A stretch of DNA of 49,840 nt, taken from positions 1 to 49,840 of the IMG/VR virus record IMGVR_UViG_3300048839_001180, one strand, 5' to 3'. The notes beneath the pieces were generated by a model. It was not told the DNA's origin and did not search any database. It saw only the letters and a list, made by a program, of their open reading frames with translations. Made by a program: the position numbers and the translations under genes. This DNA is from a virus. This document shows, one piece after another, positions 41,237 through 49,104 of this stretch (within the stretch, counting starts at the first letter, position 1; the number at the start of each line of letters is the position of its first letter).

Positions 41237-41334
41237 TATTCATCACCTGGAGATGCTACTACCGCATATAACGGGTTTCCGACAACTCCAACCCGGTTTC
41301 CGTCAGAATCGATCAAAATCGTTTCGGCTTCCAT
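41236..41334 (-). CDS. 32-residue protein resembling the fibre N terminus
   Basis: MEAETILIDSDGNRVGVVGN followed by PLYAVVASPGDE. Its ILID-x-x-G-x-x-VG-x-x-x-NPL-x-x-VAS pattern matches the first 30 residues of the downstream fibre, so the two share an origin. AGGAG lies six bases before the ATG, and it is joined to the fibre by TAATG. It may occupy or regulate the fibre attachment site. Confidence 0.5.
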   Translation of the reverse strand: MEAETILIDSDGNRVGVVGNPLYAVVASPGDE

Positions 41335-41335
41335 A

Positions 41336-43135
41336 TCACTGTTCTCCTAAAAATAACATTAAATCAAAATCTTCAATTGCCTTTGCAACCACACCGTCCC
41401 ACACTTCAGGGTTTCTCATCATTGCCCGATTATGTTTTGTCAATTCTCTCACTTCCTTTGTAATATCCCGGGCTGCTTCAGTAGAACACCCCTTACGGTT
41501 AGTCGTAACCGAAGGTCCAGCAGGAACAATCGTGATTTCTGCACCGTCGTCACCAATAAGTTTGATTTCAGTAGTTGCCTTCTTAATTCCAGCAGACCGC
41601 TCTTCTTTATCACCAAACTTAATTTTCTGTTGACTTCCACGATTTCGGTCTGGTTTACCCTGGTCAGTCTTTTTACCACGATTTGGTTCTGACGGTTTAC
41701 CGCCTTCAAGTTGCTGCGACTGGTTCAAATCCATCACAGAAATTTCGTCAAACTCTACAACATCATGTTCTTTCGTAAGTCCAGCCAATCTCGCAGCATC
41801 TTTGTTCTTTATACCCATTTCAAACATTGTTTTAGCAGCCTGAGACTGTGCAAGTTTTGTCTCGGCGACTTTCATTGTGTCATCAAGATCCTGTTCAATT
41901 TCAAACTTAAACCGCATCCCTTTCTTATATCCGTCAACATACGGCAACACATCACGGGTAAACACAACTTCCAGATATTTCATTATGGGGTATAGCATCT
42001 TTGATTTGGTAATGTTACGAGACACGTAAGCAGTAGCTCTGTTCGCTGACTCACCCACAAACTCCTGGGGCTGGAATCCCCACATTGACCATACTAACTG
42101 AGCCATAAATTTCTGGCCTTCAAGCCATTCCATATCATGCAGTTTATGTGATAATGTCTCCACTTCTTCGTCTTTAACCAAGTGAAGAGTAGACCCAAAC
42201 TTTAACGGCCCTTGATTATTCTGCCTTAAATCGGCAAGTCGTTGCATCAACTGTTTTCTATCAGTAACTTGAGGGTGTTTATAGACAAGAGACGGAACGA
42301 CACCATTCTGGAACGTCTTTCCTGCAGCGCGTGTAGAATCAATCAAATACTGAATAGGCGCTTTAAGAGCCGAAAGCCAGTCTGTCCCATAAATTGTGTC
42401 ATTACGAGGATACATAGACATGTAAGCAAGTTCGTTCGGGTTAAACGAGACATATACTCCCGTTCGTGACCGTTGCCAATATCTCTTGACATGACCATGC
42501 GAATAGTACCCAATCTGTTTTGCGGCTGGCAAATGACCAAGATTGATTCCAACTGGAACCCTGTCAATTTCTTTCCAGAATTCCGTTCCAAGAAACGAAT
42601 CGAATGTAACACATCTACCACGCCTATCAAAGGTCTTAACAAGACACCCGGCATCATACCGGGTTATATCAGGAAGCGATTTCTTAATTACATCGCCAAA
42701 CGTTACTTGAGGCCCAGGATAGTCAAGAAACTCGTCCATGTCAGGGCAGTGCTCGTTATTCTTGTCATATACCCCAAACTCAAGTGCTGCCGTATAATCG
42801 CAGATTGACTTCTCACATATTGCATAATACGGGGTAGTTGCAAGCACATCGTTGGCCGCTTTTGAAAAATATGGTCTGGCAATCCCAAGTGTATTGTAAT
42901 AATTCGATATTGGATGTATAGCACGTTCCCATTCAGAAAACTCTTCCCAATTCCGTGCATCTTTGATATCAGGCTCGTAATTTGTAGATATCGAAGACGG
43001 GATGGGTAATGTAAACCCTTCCCGGGCAGCAAACGCCTTTAGAAGGATATTGGTAAGTTGTTCTGATGGGAGTTTATCAAGGGTGCTATATACCTTTTCA
43101 TCTTTTCTCGTTGACGTAATTTGCGAACCCCCCAT
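41336..43135 (-). CDS. Portal protein
   Basis: A 599-residue protein. It would form the dodecameric ring through which DNA enters and leaves the head. Support is its place directly after the large terminase and the typical portal pattern in the second half: LVWSMWGFQPQEFVG (about 355-369), then helices ending in YPIMKYLEVVFTRDVLPYV, and a charged C-terminal tail. The start is preceded by GAGGTAAACA. A T-run between terminase and portal genes suggests separate regulation. Confidence 0.8.
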   Translation of the reverse strand: MGGSQITSTRKDEKVYSTLDKLPSEQLTNILLKAFAAREGFTLPIPSSISTNYEPDIKDARNWEEFSEWERAIHPISNYYNTLGIARPYFSKAANDVLATTPYYAICEKSICDYTAALEFGVYDKNNEHCPDMDEFLDYPGPQVTFGDVIKKSLPDITRYDAGCLVKTFDRRGRCVTFDSFLGTEFWKEIDRVPVGINLGHLPAAKQIGYYSHGHVKRYWQRSRTGVYVSFNPNELAYMSMYPRNDTIYGTDWLSALKAPIQYLIDSTRAAGKTFQNGVVPSLVYKHPQVTDRKQLMQRLADLRQNNQGPLKFGSTLHLVKDEEVETLSHKLHDMEWLEGQKFMAQLVWSMWGFQPQEFVGESANRATAYVSRNITKSKMLYPIMKYLEVVFTRDVLPYVDGYKKGMRFKFEIEQDLDDTMKVAETKLAQSQAAKTMFEMGIKNKDAARLAGLTKEHDVVEFDEISVMDLNQSQQLEGGKPSEPNRGKKTDQGKPDRNRGSQQKIKFGDKEERSAGIKKATTEIKLIGDDGAEITIVPAGPSVTTNRKGCSTEAARDITKEVRELTKHNRAMMRNPEVWDGVVAKAIEDFDLMLFLGEQ

Positions 43136-43169
43136 TGTTTACCTCTTAATAAGAGACACGCGAATTAAT

Positions 43170-43175
43170 AAAAAA
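43170..43175 (-). terminator. T6 tract between terminase and portal genes
   Basis: On the minus strand AACCTTTTTTATTAATTC lies 22 bases after the terminase stop and 35 bases before the portal ATG. It contains ATTAATTC next to the T-run, in reverse order to the plus-strand leader elements. Confidence 0.4.
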
Positions 43176-43197
43176 GGTTGTGCAGATTTAACACAAT

Positions 43198-44589
43198 TTA
43201 AATTTCTATAAAGCCACCCCGGGGTTTAATAGGATAGTCGTCATCTCCCCAACCATACAAATCGTCTACCGGAGACCCGTCTTCAGATGTGCACAACGAA
43301 TCAGTATTCCAATCAAACACGTCGTCTCCTATGTCAACATCCCGCTCTTCTGCAAGTTTGTCATATTCTTCCTGAGTAAGATCCGATTCAAAACCACCCA
43401 TGCATAATGCAACACCGCCATTCATACCGTAGTTGCAAAGCATCAAAGAACACACACAATCATCAAAGAACCCTTTAGGAGCACCATACTTGATGTTTCC
43501 TGCGTCTGTGTGGACATATGTGAAAGATTCCAACTCTTCCCGCAGAACCGGAATTGGTGGCATATAGATGTTACAATTGTGAAACGCGATTGCTAACCGG
43601 TTTACCAATTGTTTCTTACTATCGTTTGTGAAATGATAACTTACGATATTTACCCCGTCTTCTTCCAAATCTTCCTGAACTGCGTCTCCTACGCCAGTAG
43701 TGTCCAAAAATACCGGGGGATTATAATATTTTTTGTATGCAGCCTTTATTCTTGATCTGATGAAAGACCAAGACGTTTTGTTGAATCGTTCGAAGTAGAC
43801 AACTTCTTTAGTTGCTGGATTTCCAACGGTGATAACGGTAAAGTCCTGATGCCGTCCAAGGTCGCATCCCATAACGTATATTGTCCCCGGAACAGGTTCA
43901 TCCAGAATATTACTTCTGGTACAGGCGTCAAGGTTCTTGAAAACGGTTCCGCCGTCTGACAAGAAAATTGCAAGGATTTCCTGTTCGAATTCGAGTTCTG
44001 ACAAGTCTTGAACAATTTCTTCAAGTTCACTACGTTCCAGAAACGGGTTATCATACGACGAAAACGTGAACGATTCCCAACTTGGATGATATTTTGATCC
44101 ACCTTTAACACCTTTTTGATATAATCGGTAATACCAATTCTTTCCTCTTGGGGTCGTGCAAAACAACGCCCACCCCATTTTATCCATTAATGCAGGTCGA
44201 ATTACTTTAAACCATGCGTCAGGGTGAATCATTGCCGCTTCATCAAGGACAACCCCGTCAAGACCTTCTCCTCGAAGGTTATCATACTTATCAGCAGACT
44301 TTGCCCATATCGTAGCCCCGTTTTTGAGCTCAATACACAACTTACCCAGATATGTCTGCTTGATATACTTTTTTGGAAGAAGTTTAACAACCATCCTCCA
44401 CATAATATCAGTTTGGGGGAAGGTAGGAGACACAATCCAATATATACCCACGGGGTTCGCCAACGCGGATATTATGATTTTGGCAGCGCCAAACCACGAT
44501 TTCCCGAAGCGGCGTCCGCAATTTAAAGTTATAAAGCGGGCTTTTGATGAATACACCTTCATCTGGTTTTCGTGTAATCCAATTTCCAC
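43198..44589 (-). CDS. terL: Terminase large subunit
   Basis: A 463-residue protein. It cuts and packages viral DNA using ATP. The ATPase half has Walker A GRRFGKS (residues 25-31) and Walker B VVLDEAA with D116-E117, then a coupling motif TTPRG. The nuclease half has acidic residues D243 in GCDLGRHQDF, D296 in LDTTGVGDAV and D376-D377 in FFDDCVCSL, the RNase H-type triad. The GTG start at 44589 follows GAGGTGTAAC; an in-frame start further upstream lacks support. The identical assembly termini suggest circular permutation, in line with headful packaging. Confidence 0.92.
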   Translation of the reverse strand: MEIGLHENQMKVYSSKARFITLNCGRRFGKSWFGAAKIIISALANPVGIYWIVSPTFPQTDIMWRMVVKLLPKKYIKQTYLGKLCIELKNGATIWAKSADKYDNLRGEGLDGVVLDEAAMIHPDAWFKVIRPALMDKMGWALFCTTPRGKNWYYRLYQKGVKGGSKYHPSWESFTFSSYDNPFLERSELEEIVQDLSELEFEQEILAIFLSDGGTVFKNLDACTRSNILDEPVPGTIYVMGCDLGRHQDFTVITVGNPATKEVVYFERFNKTSWSFIRSRIKAAYKKYYNPPVFLDTTGVGDAVQEDLEEDGVNIVSYHFTNDSKKQLVNRLAIAFHNCNIYMPPIPVLREELESFTYVHTDAGNIKYGAPKGFFDDCVCSLMLCNYGMNGGVALCMGGFESDLTQEEYDKLAEERDVDIGDDVFDWNTDSLCTSEDGSPVDDLYGWGDDDYPIKPRGGFIEI

Positions 44590-44613
44590 GTTACACCTCA
44601 ACCGCAATCAATA

Positions 44614-45207
44614 TCATTCCGCTGGTTGCTCCGCTGGTTTAATCCCCCGTAAATCAACAATAATCTCACGTTTTTTTGACGGGAACTCCGGAAATTTTAT
44701 AGGACTTGCAACCAAATCGACAACATTTGAATTGAATAGCGATTCCGGGTTCTTATCAAGTTCTTTTTCTATCTTTCTTACAATTGCTTCATCCGGATCT
44801 TTTGCCTTTGCTTTTTTGCTGACTACAACTTCTATCTTCTGGGGAACCTCATCTTCTTCAGGTTCAACCTTCTTTGAAGCCGGAGTTGTAACTTTAAACG
44901 ACCTGTCAATCTTCAGAATCGTGTCAATGTATGTAATCATGTCAGCCGGGCTGGTTTTCAGGTTTAACCCGTTAGCAAGATTAAATAACAGTTCCCGCGC
45001 TTCAGCCTGCAACCCGTCACGCCCACGAAGGTAAAGATTCACAAATCTTCTGCGCTTATCCTCTGGTAACATGCGTAACGAGCATGAAGCCAGGTCCGAG
45101 CCAGACCTGTCACATACCGGGCAAACGGCATAATACTCACATTTTGATGAACAATACGGGATTTTTGACAGTTGCCGGTCTACTTGTGTATAAAAATCAA
45201 TGTCCAT
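44614..45207 (-). CDS. Probable terminase small subunit with cysteine cluster
   Basis: A 197-residue protein just upstream of the large terminase. The N-terminal part carries cysteines in CSSKC, CPVC and ASC (residues about 19-42), which suggest zinc binding. Helices at 45-95 and a long charged tail (KKVEPEEDEVPQKIE) follow. Small terminase subunits recognise packaging DNA. The function is inferred from position; sequence families are too variable to recognise. Confidence 0.55.
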   Translation of the reverse strand: MDIDFYTQVDRQLSKIPYCSSKCEYYAVCPVCDRSGSDLASCSLRMLPEDKRRRFVNLYLRGRDGLQAEARELLFNLANGLNLKTSPADMITYIDTILKIDRSFKVTTPASKKVEPEEDEVPQKIEVVVSKKAKAKDPDEAIVRKIEKELDKNPESLFNSNVVDLVASPIKFPEFPSKKREIIVDLRGIKPAEQPAE

Positions 45208-45272
45208 AATATTCTGGTATTTGTTACGTTTTTACCCCATATATTTTATACTACAACTCAAAATCAGTAATT
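45208..45272. promoter_or_regulatory. Divergent promoter between terminase and histone genes
   Basis: ATATATTTTATA at 45239-45250 is a good TATA box for the histone gene, giving RNA that starts a few bases before or at the ATG (45273), that is, a nearly leaderless message. The same AT stretch on the other strand (AAATATATGGGG) could drive the terminase operon with a short leader. Confidence 0.55.
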
Positions 45273-45506
45273 ATGGGTAAAAAGACCAGTGAACTACCAG
45301 TAGCAGCAGTCAGACGACTTGCTAACGTGAAACCAGACATCAAAATCCAGTCTGATGCGATTCAATACGTAATCGCAGACGCAGAAAATTATATTCAGGG
45401 CATTTTCAAAGCAGCCCTGCCATTCATGGAACACCGTGGGGGAACCATGATCATGAAAAAAGACATTGAAGCATACATGGCTTCACTTTCTCCCTACACC
45501 AAATAA
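45273..45506 (+). CDS. Archaeal histone
   Basis: A 77-residue protein with a single histone fold. SELPVAAVRRLANV forms the first helix and loop, SDAIQYVIADAENYIQGIFKAA (about 27-48) the long central helix, then the loop (HRGGTMI) and the third helix KKDIEAYMASL. The N-terminal ELPVA-x-V-x-R pattern is typical of euryarchaeal histones such as HMfB. The D of the usual R-D clamp is present (D64), while the arginine position appears to be glycine. It would bind DNA as a dimer, compacting the viral genome or altering host chromatin. It is the only plus-strand gene in the right half. Confidence 0.85.
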   Translation: MGKKTSELPVAAVRRLANVKPDIKIQSDAIQYVIADAENYIQGIFKAALPFMEHRGGTMIMKKDIEAYMASLSPYTK

Positions 45507-45794
45507 CAAATTTTATATCGTTATACCTCATTTTTGTATATGTCGTGGTGAAATGACGCCTTACACACACCTCGAAGGCAGACATCGTGACAACCCTCGT
45601 GTAAAACCTTCTTCGGGCAGAACCGGGCATTGATTTGTGTTGTCATACACTCCATTTAGGACGCATTCTTCGTAACTCACTCATCCCGCTTCCCTTTGCA
45701 TGGGGGAAGCACCAATAACTCCGCACGCGGGGCACCTTTGGGGAAACGGTGCCCCACCCCATCCTTCTTCTGAATTATTAAAACTTAAAAAAAG
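45507..45794. other. Structured noncoding region, possible RNA gene
   Basis: No convincing gene lies here. TATA-like TTTTATATC follows the histone stop. Two strong hairpins are visible: GCTTCCC/GGGAAGC (45688-45710) and GGGGCACC/GGTGCCCC (45729-45755). The region is GC-richer than other gaps, ends near CTTAAAAAAAG and does not look like a tRNA. A 26-residue frame (45553-45633) with GGTGAA before its ATG exists but may be chance. It could be a small RNA, a packaging site near the terminase genes or a bidirectional terminator. Confidence 0.4.
45729..45755. terminator. Strong GC hairpin, possible bidirectional terminator
   Basis: Eight perfect GC-rich pairs (GGGGCACC with GGTGCCCC) have an 11-base loop. 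It lies between the convergent ends of the histone gene and the accessory leftward operon. No T-run directly follows. Confidence 0.35.
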
Positions 45795-45995
45795 TTATTC
45801 CAGATCATCACGATATGTAAATTCGTGGATCTTCCCCTCAAGGCACCGAAAATCGCAGAAAGTTTCGTTTTCGATGTTGATATCGATCTCTTCATTAAAA
45901 TTGATTATCGATGCCTTCAGTTGCGTTACATGCAATCTTCCAGTAGTTCTCCAAGTCATCTTTCCACAATATCCACATACCTGCTCATCTACCAT
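45795..45995 (-). CDS. Zinc-finger protein, 66 residues
   Basis: CGYC at residues 7-10 and FCDFRC at about 47-52 give a four-cysteine site of the treble-clef kind (similar in outline to FCS fingers). It is the last gene of the leftward accessory operon. Role unknown. Confidence 0.55.
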   Translation of the reverse strand: MVDEQVCGYCGKMTWRTTGRLHVTQLKASIINFNEEIDINIENETFCDFRCLEGKIHEFTYRDDLE

Positions 45996-45997
45996 TT

Positions 45998-46867
45998 TTA
46001 GTCCTCCTTGATATATTCTTCAAACCTAAACTTGAACTCTCGAATCTGCGCTTCCTGGCTAAACCACTCGTCGTAAAACACTGCGCATGCCTTTTGAGCC
46101 TCTACCAACCCATCTTGATTGCGCAATCCTTCATGAAACTCAAGGATTGTCTTCTCAATATCGGCAATGTCAAACACAACCGGAAACGGGAACCCACCAA
46201 CCAATTCTTCAAAATCATTAATTCCACCCACCTGAACCGGGAATTTCCCGCCACTTTCAACATACACCGGGATTCTCCCGTATGCTAACGTTTCATAGAA
46301 CCGGAGCGACCAGTTGGCGTTCCCACGAGCACATAACTGGTATTGGTTCGCCAACATGTTGTTTTTGAACAGCGGTGCATTTTTCTTATAATCAGCCCGG
46401 GTATCGTTCCAAAACCCGGCAGAATCTCCGTCTGGCTTGGTGTGGATATGAAAGTCTACGCAAATGTCGTCAGACCACATTAATCGCTCTAACGCTTTAT
46501 ACCGGGGCTCAAACCCAGCATGAATCGCCCCGCCGCCATTAGGGGTTCCAAAACCCGGGCATCGGCCTACAAACCCCACTGATGGAACTTCTGTGTATTC
46601 TGACGGGGACATTTGCACAAAATTCGAAAACTCCTGTTGTAACCACATCCAAGACCCGGGAGACTCAGATGACGTTAAAAACTGAAATCCAACAAATCCC
46701 GGAATCGGGAATGCAAAGTCAGATGAAATAAACACAAATTCATACTTGTTCAGGTCATCAATTGGAACCTTTGGTGGATGGGTTTCATAAATGTCCGCCA
46801 GGTAATGATACCCCAGAACTTCCGGGTAACAACTGCAATGACTCTTCACAAACTCAAATAGCCCCAT
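45998..46867 (-). CDS. Exostosin-like glycosyltransferase
   Basis: A 289-residue protein whose C-terminal half matches exostosin/GT47-type enzymes: NQYQLCARGNANWSLRFYET (about 176-195) followed by LAYGRIPVYVESGG, the family's conserved 'R-x-x-E-x-L-x-x-G-x-I-P-V' nucleotide-sugar site. The N-terminal half has a Rossmann-like outline (YEFVFISSDFAFPI, VGFVGRCPG). It probably transfers a sugar to a viral or host surface glycan or protein. It is the largest gene of the accessory block. Confidence 0.7.
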   Translation of the reverse strand: MGLFEFVKSHCSCYPEVLGYHYLADIYETHPPKVPIDDLNKYEFVFISSDFAFPIPGFVGFQFLTSSESPGSWMWLQQEFSNFVQMSPSEYTEVPSVGFVGRCPGFGTPNGGGAIHAGFEPRYKALERLMWSDDICVDFHIHTKPDGDSAGFWNDTRADYKKNAPLFKNNMLANQYQLCARGNANWSLRFYETLAYGRIPVYVESGGKFPVQVGGINDFEELVGGFPFPVVFDIADIEKTILEFHEGLRNQDGLVEAQKACAVFYDEWFSQEAQIREFKFRFEEYIKED

Positions 46868-46868
46868 T

Positions 46869-47114
46869 TTAACAATTCCTCCACAATAACACGAAAAACG
46901 GTTTTTTTATCGCCGCATTAAATTGGCGAGACCCTTTCGGATACCCGCGATGAAACAAGTGCCGACACGTCAAACATTTGTAATGTGGGCGAGGTTTCTT
47001 CAAGTCCGGGTCTTCCCCCGCAATCCAATGAACACATTCCCGTCCACACTTCGGGCATTTCATCCCGGGAACTTCCATACCTTCCCGGGGAACACCGTCA
47101 CACGGCCAACTCAT
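46869..47114 (-). CDS. Zinc-ribbon protein, 81 residues
   Basis: CPKCGREC at residues about 20-27 and CLTC at 48-51 form a zinc ribbon ending in an HLFHRGYPKGSRQ motif. The arrangement resembles InsA/IS1-type or TFIIS-like ribbons and could bind DNA. The ATG is taken at the ATGA overlap with the preceding gene; a longer in-frame start lies inside it. Confidence 0.55.
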   Translation of the reverse strand: MSWPCDGVPREGMEVPGMKCPKCGRECVHWIAGEDPDLKKPRPHYKCLTCRHLFHRGYPKGSRQFNAAIKKPFFVLLWRNC

Positions 47115-47437
47115 TTTGTCACGTCTGTGCGATGCCGGTCCTTTAACTCCTGCTGCTTCCCTGCATTCCATCCTGCCACATCTGCCAGGTATCCCGTTAC
47201 CCGTGATACTTGTGAAACATCATGACACTTGCAAATCGGGCACATCGGCTCCCCGCACAACTCGCAATACGCTAATCCTTCAACAATATCGTGGCCACAC
47301 TCAATTGTGTCGTTTGGACACATCTCAACCAGTTGAGACGCAGAATTGCATTGCGGGCAATTTCCAAACACCAAAGATCCTTCTGGCAATACAATCATAC
47401 ATTTCAGGCATTTATACCGGGTAACTATTCCAGCCAT
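47111..47437 (-). CDS. Stand-alone NrdD C-terminal glycyl-radical domain with zinc ribbons
   Basis: A 108-residue protein whose last 60 residues match the C terminus of anaerobic (class III) ribonucleoside-triphosphate reductase: zinc site C58, C61, C66, C69, then SRVTGYL with candidate radical glycine G82, then GWNAGKQQELKDR. The whole catalytic barrel (normally 500 residues or more) is missing, and neither it nor an NrdG activase is found elsewhere in the window. The N-terminal half has its own CxxC pairs (10/13, 27/30). By analogy with GrcA/YfiD, it may replace a damaged radical domain of the host enzyme or regulate it. That is inference. Confidence 0.75.
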   Translation of the reverse strand: MAGIVTRYKCLKCMIVLPEGSLVFGNCPQCNSASQLVEMCPNDTIECGHDIVEGLAYCELCGEPMCPICKCHDVSQVSRVTGYLADVAGWNAGKQQELKDRHRTDVTK

Positions 47438-47730
47438 GGGACCGACCTCAATTTGCTTGGTTCGTCATACATACAACAGTGCCACTTGCATTCGTCACCT
47501 AACACATACTGTGGCACTCTAAACCGCACAACAGGTTTCGAAACGCTTATAGCATCAAGAGAATCAGTAACGCCCGGGATGCTGCTGTTTGGTGACTCTG
47601 ACACCTCACCTTCTGTCACTACGTGGTTGACGTAATATTTACACCGTCTAACGCCACAATCTGTTCTGTCAGCAGTTTTATGGTAAACAGGGCACCAAGG
47701 ACCGGGATTTACCCCCGGCAAGTCACTCAT
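47425..47730 (-). CDS. Cysteine-containing protein, 101 residues
   Basis: Cysteines occur at the start (PWCPVYH, DCGVRRCKYY) and near the end (DECKWHCCMYDE), so metal binding is possible. It overlaps the NrdD-like gene by 13 bases and the preceding gene by eight. The stop is TAG. No family is recognised. Confidence 0.5.
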   Translation of the reverse strand: MSDLPGVNPGPWCPVYHKTADRTDCGVRRCKYYVNHVVTEGEVSESPNSSIPGVTDSLDAISVSKPVVRFRVPQYVLGDECKWHCCMYDEPSKLRSVPWLE

Positions 47731-48034
47731 CTTTCTCACCTGCAAGTTTTGTCAAGTGGGTCTTAATAACCGCAATCTCCCATTTAATCGTCTTAATATA
47801 CGCATCATATATCCCACGGCGCGTGACGTATCCAGTAACCCCAGGATCCAGTCCTGTAATCACTTGCGTGTATATCGATTTCATCCGGACCAAATCAGCC
47901 AAGTGAACCCCCAAATCCATGTCGCCAAGCGAATCCAGATATTCTGTCGCAGATAACGAGTTCACAAGTTCTGTCATCGCTACAATCCGACCAAGGCGAC
48001 TGTCCTCACATGTCTCTTCCCACGAATCACTCAT
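47723..48034 (-). CDS. Hypothetical helical protein, 103 residues
   Basis: A mainly helical protein (RIVAMTELVNSLSATEYL..., YIKTIKWEIAVIKTHL). It starts within an ATGAGTGA overlap with the preceding gene; a TTG two codons upstream is less likely. Unknown function. Confidence 0.5.
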   Translation of the reverse strand: MSDSWEETCEDSRLGRIVAMTELVNSLSATEYLDSLGDMDLGVHLADLVRMKSIYTQVITGLDPGVTGYVTRRGIYDAYIKTIKWEIAVIKTHLTKLAGEKDE

Positions 48035-48386
48035 TGTCAAGTGCCTCCATTCCCATCCGGATGTCTATCCGTCTCTGAAGACGGTATCCTTCAAGTTTCA
48101 ATTTTTCAATGTTTTTTTGTGCATTTACATAATTTTTAGACAGTTCATTAACATGGGCAATCAGTCGCCGATTTTCAGACATTAATCGGGAGACCTTTGC
48201 ATCCGACTCTTCAAGTTGAGTAATCAGTTTTGACCGGGAAAACACAGCCTGGTTCCGGAACTCTTCGTAATTGTTCCGAGTGGCAGACAAATCTTCCCAA
48301 ACCTCGTTATATCGCTGCATCCACCGATCTGCCTCTTCATACCCCTTACACACCAAATCCAGTAGTCGCTGAATCTCATCTGTCAT
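48027..48386 (-). CDS. Coiled-coil protein, 119 residues
   Basis: Almost the whole chain is a charged helix with heptad-like leucines (LITQLEESDAKVSRLMSENR...). GGAGAT eight bases before the ATG at 48386 decides the start. An ATG at 48395 is in frame, and both lie in the same frame as the upstream gene behind a TAG. It may be a partner or scaffold protein. Confidence 0.5.
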   Translation of the reverse strand: MTDEIQRLLDLVCKGYEEADRWMQRYNEVWEDLSATRNNYEEFRNQAVFSRSKLITQLEESDAKVSRLMSENRRLIAHVNELSKNYVNAQKNIEKLKLEGYRLQRRIDIRMGMEALDNE

Positions 48387-48398
48387 TTTTCCCATCTC

Positions 48399-48896
48399 CT
48401 AATTTTTCTTAGGTCCTTCATATCCAGACCATGCATGTTGCGGTCCAGGACTGAATTTGCCCAACCGCGTGCATCCACACCGATTAGAGTCCCAGGCAGC
48501 GCACATTATCCCGGATTCACGGAACGTGGTCCCCCATACATCGTCATCAGTATGAAATTCTTCTAGAACGCCAGCAGACCCATTCATACACCCAATATTC
48601 GCGTTAAATGGGCACCGAAGCGCGGTAATGTTTCGGGGTTTTGAATCGGCAATGGCTCCGGAATCATATGGGTATTTCAACGCCTTTTTACATGCCTTCA
48701 ACGATACCAGAACCTCTTCAAACTCACGCAGCAATCCCCAGGAGGTCTTATCAAGCATACCCTCAATTCTGTCGTCCATGTCAAGGTTATCATTCGCCCA
48801 ACTCCACGATTTGCATTGCTCGCGTAACAACGCCCATAATTCCGGATACGCGTCCTGACTTTCTTCTTCCTTATCGCTAAATTTTGTGACAACCAT
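48399..48896 (-). CDS. Cysteine- and tryptophan-rich protein, 165 residues
   Basis: The N-terminal half is helical (WALLREQCKSWSWANDNL). The C-terminal half has cysteines in RCPFNANIGCMNG, MCAAWDSNRCGC, which may bind metal. The TAG stop forms part of TAGGAGATGG, the ribosome binding site of the next gene, and is in frame with it. No family is recognised. Confidence 0.5.
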   Translation of the reverse strand: MVVTKFSDKEEESQDAYPELWALLREQCKSWSWANDNLDMDDRIEGMLDKTSWGLLREFEEVLVSLKACKKALKYPYDSGAIADSKPRNITALRCPFNANIGCMNGSAGVLEEFHTDDDVWGTTFRESGIMCAAWDSNRCGCTRLGKFSPGPQHAWSGYEGPKKN

Positions 48897-48897
48897 A

Positions 48898-49101
48898 TTA
48901 TTCGTCCTCCTCTGCCGTGGACCGGCGAGACGAGAATTCGGTATACCGGTTCAACATCGCGGTGGTTTGGATAGGGCACTTCTCTGGAAACCCGTCTATC
49001 TCGTTCCCACTGAAGTCATGCACTACCGGACATCCAGAATACCGGTGGATTGGGCATTCGTCGCATGTATCAAATTTTACCGTTACTTTCTTAATAGACA
49101 T
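48898..49101 (-). CDS. Small cysteine protein, 67 residues
   Basis: CDEC (13-16), GCPVVH and KCPIQT give a four-cysteine pattern. The tail is acidic and serine-rich. Starts three bases after the preceding gene. Unknown function. Confidence 0.5.
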   Translation of the reverse strand: MSIKKVTVKFDTCDECPIHRYSGCPVVHDFSGNEIDGFPEKCPIQTTAMLNRYTEFSSRRSTAEEDE

Positions 49102-49104
49102 AAT

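Noticed and set aside
45553-45633. 26-residue frame with GGTGAA before its ATG
   Set aside because: Too short and of unusual composition; mentioned only within the noncoding region.
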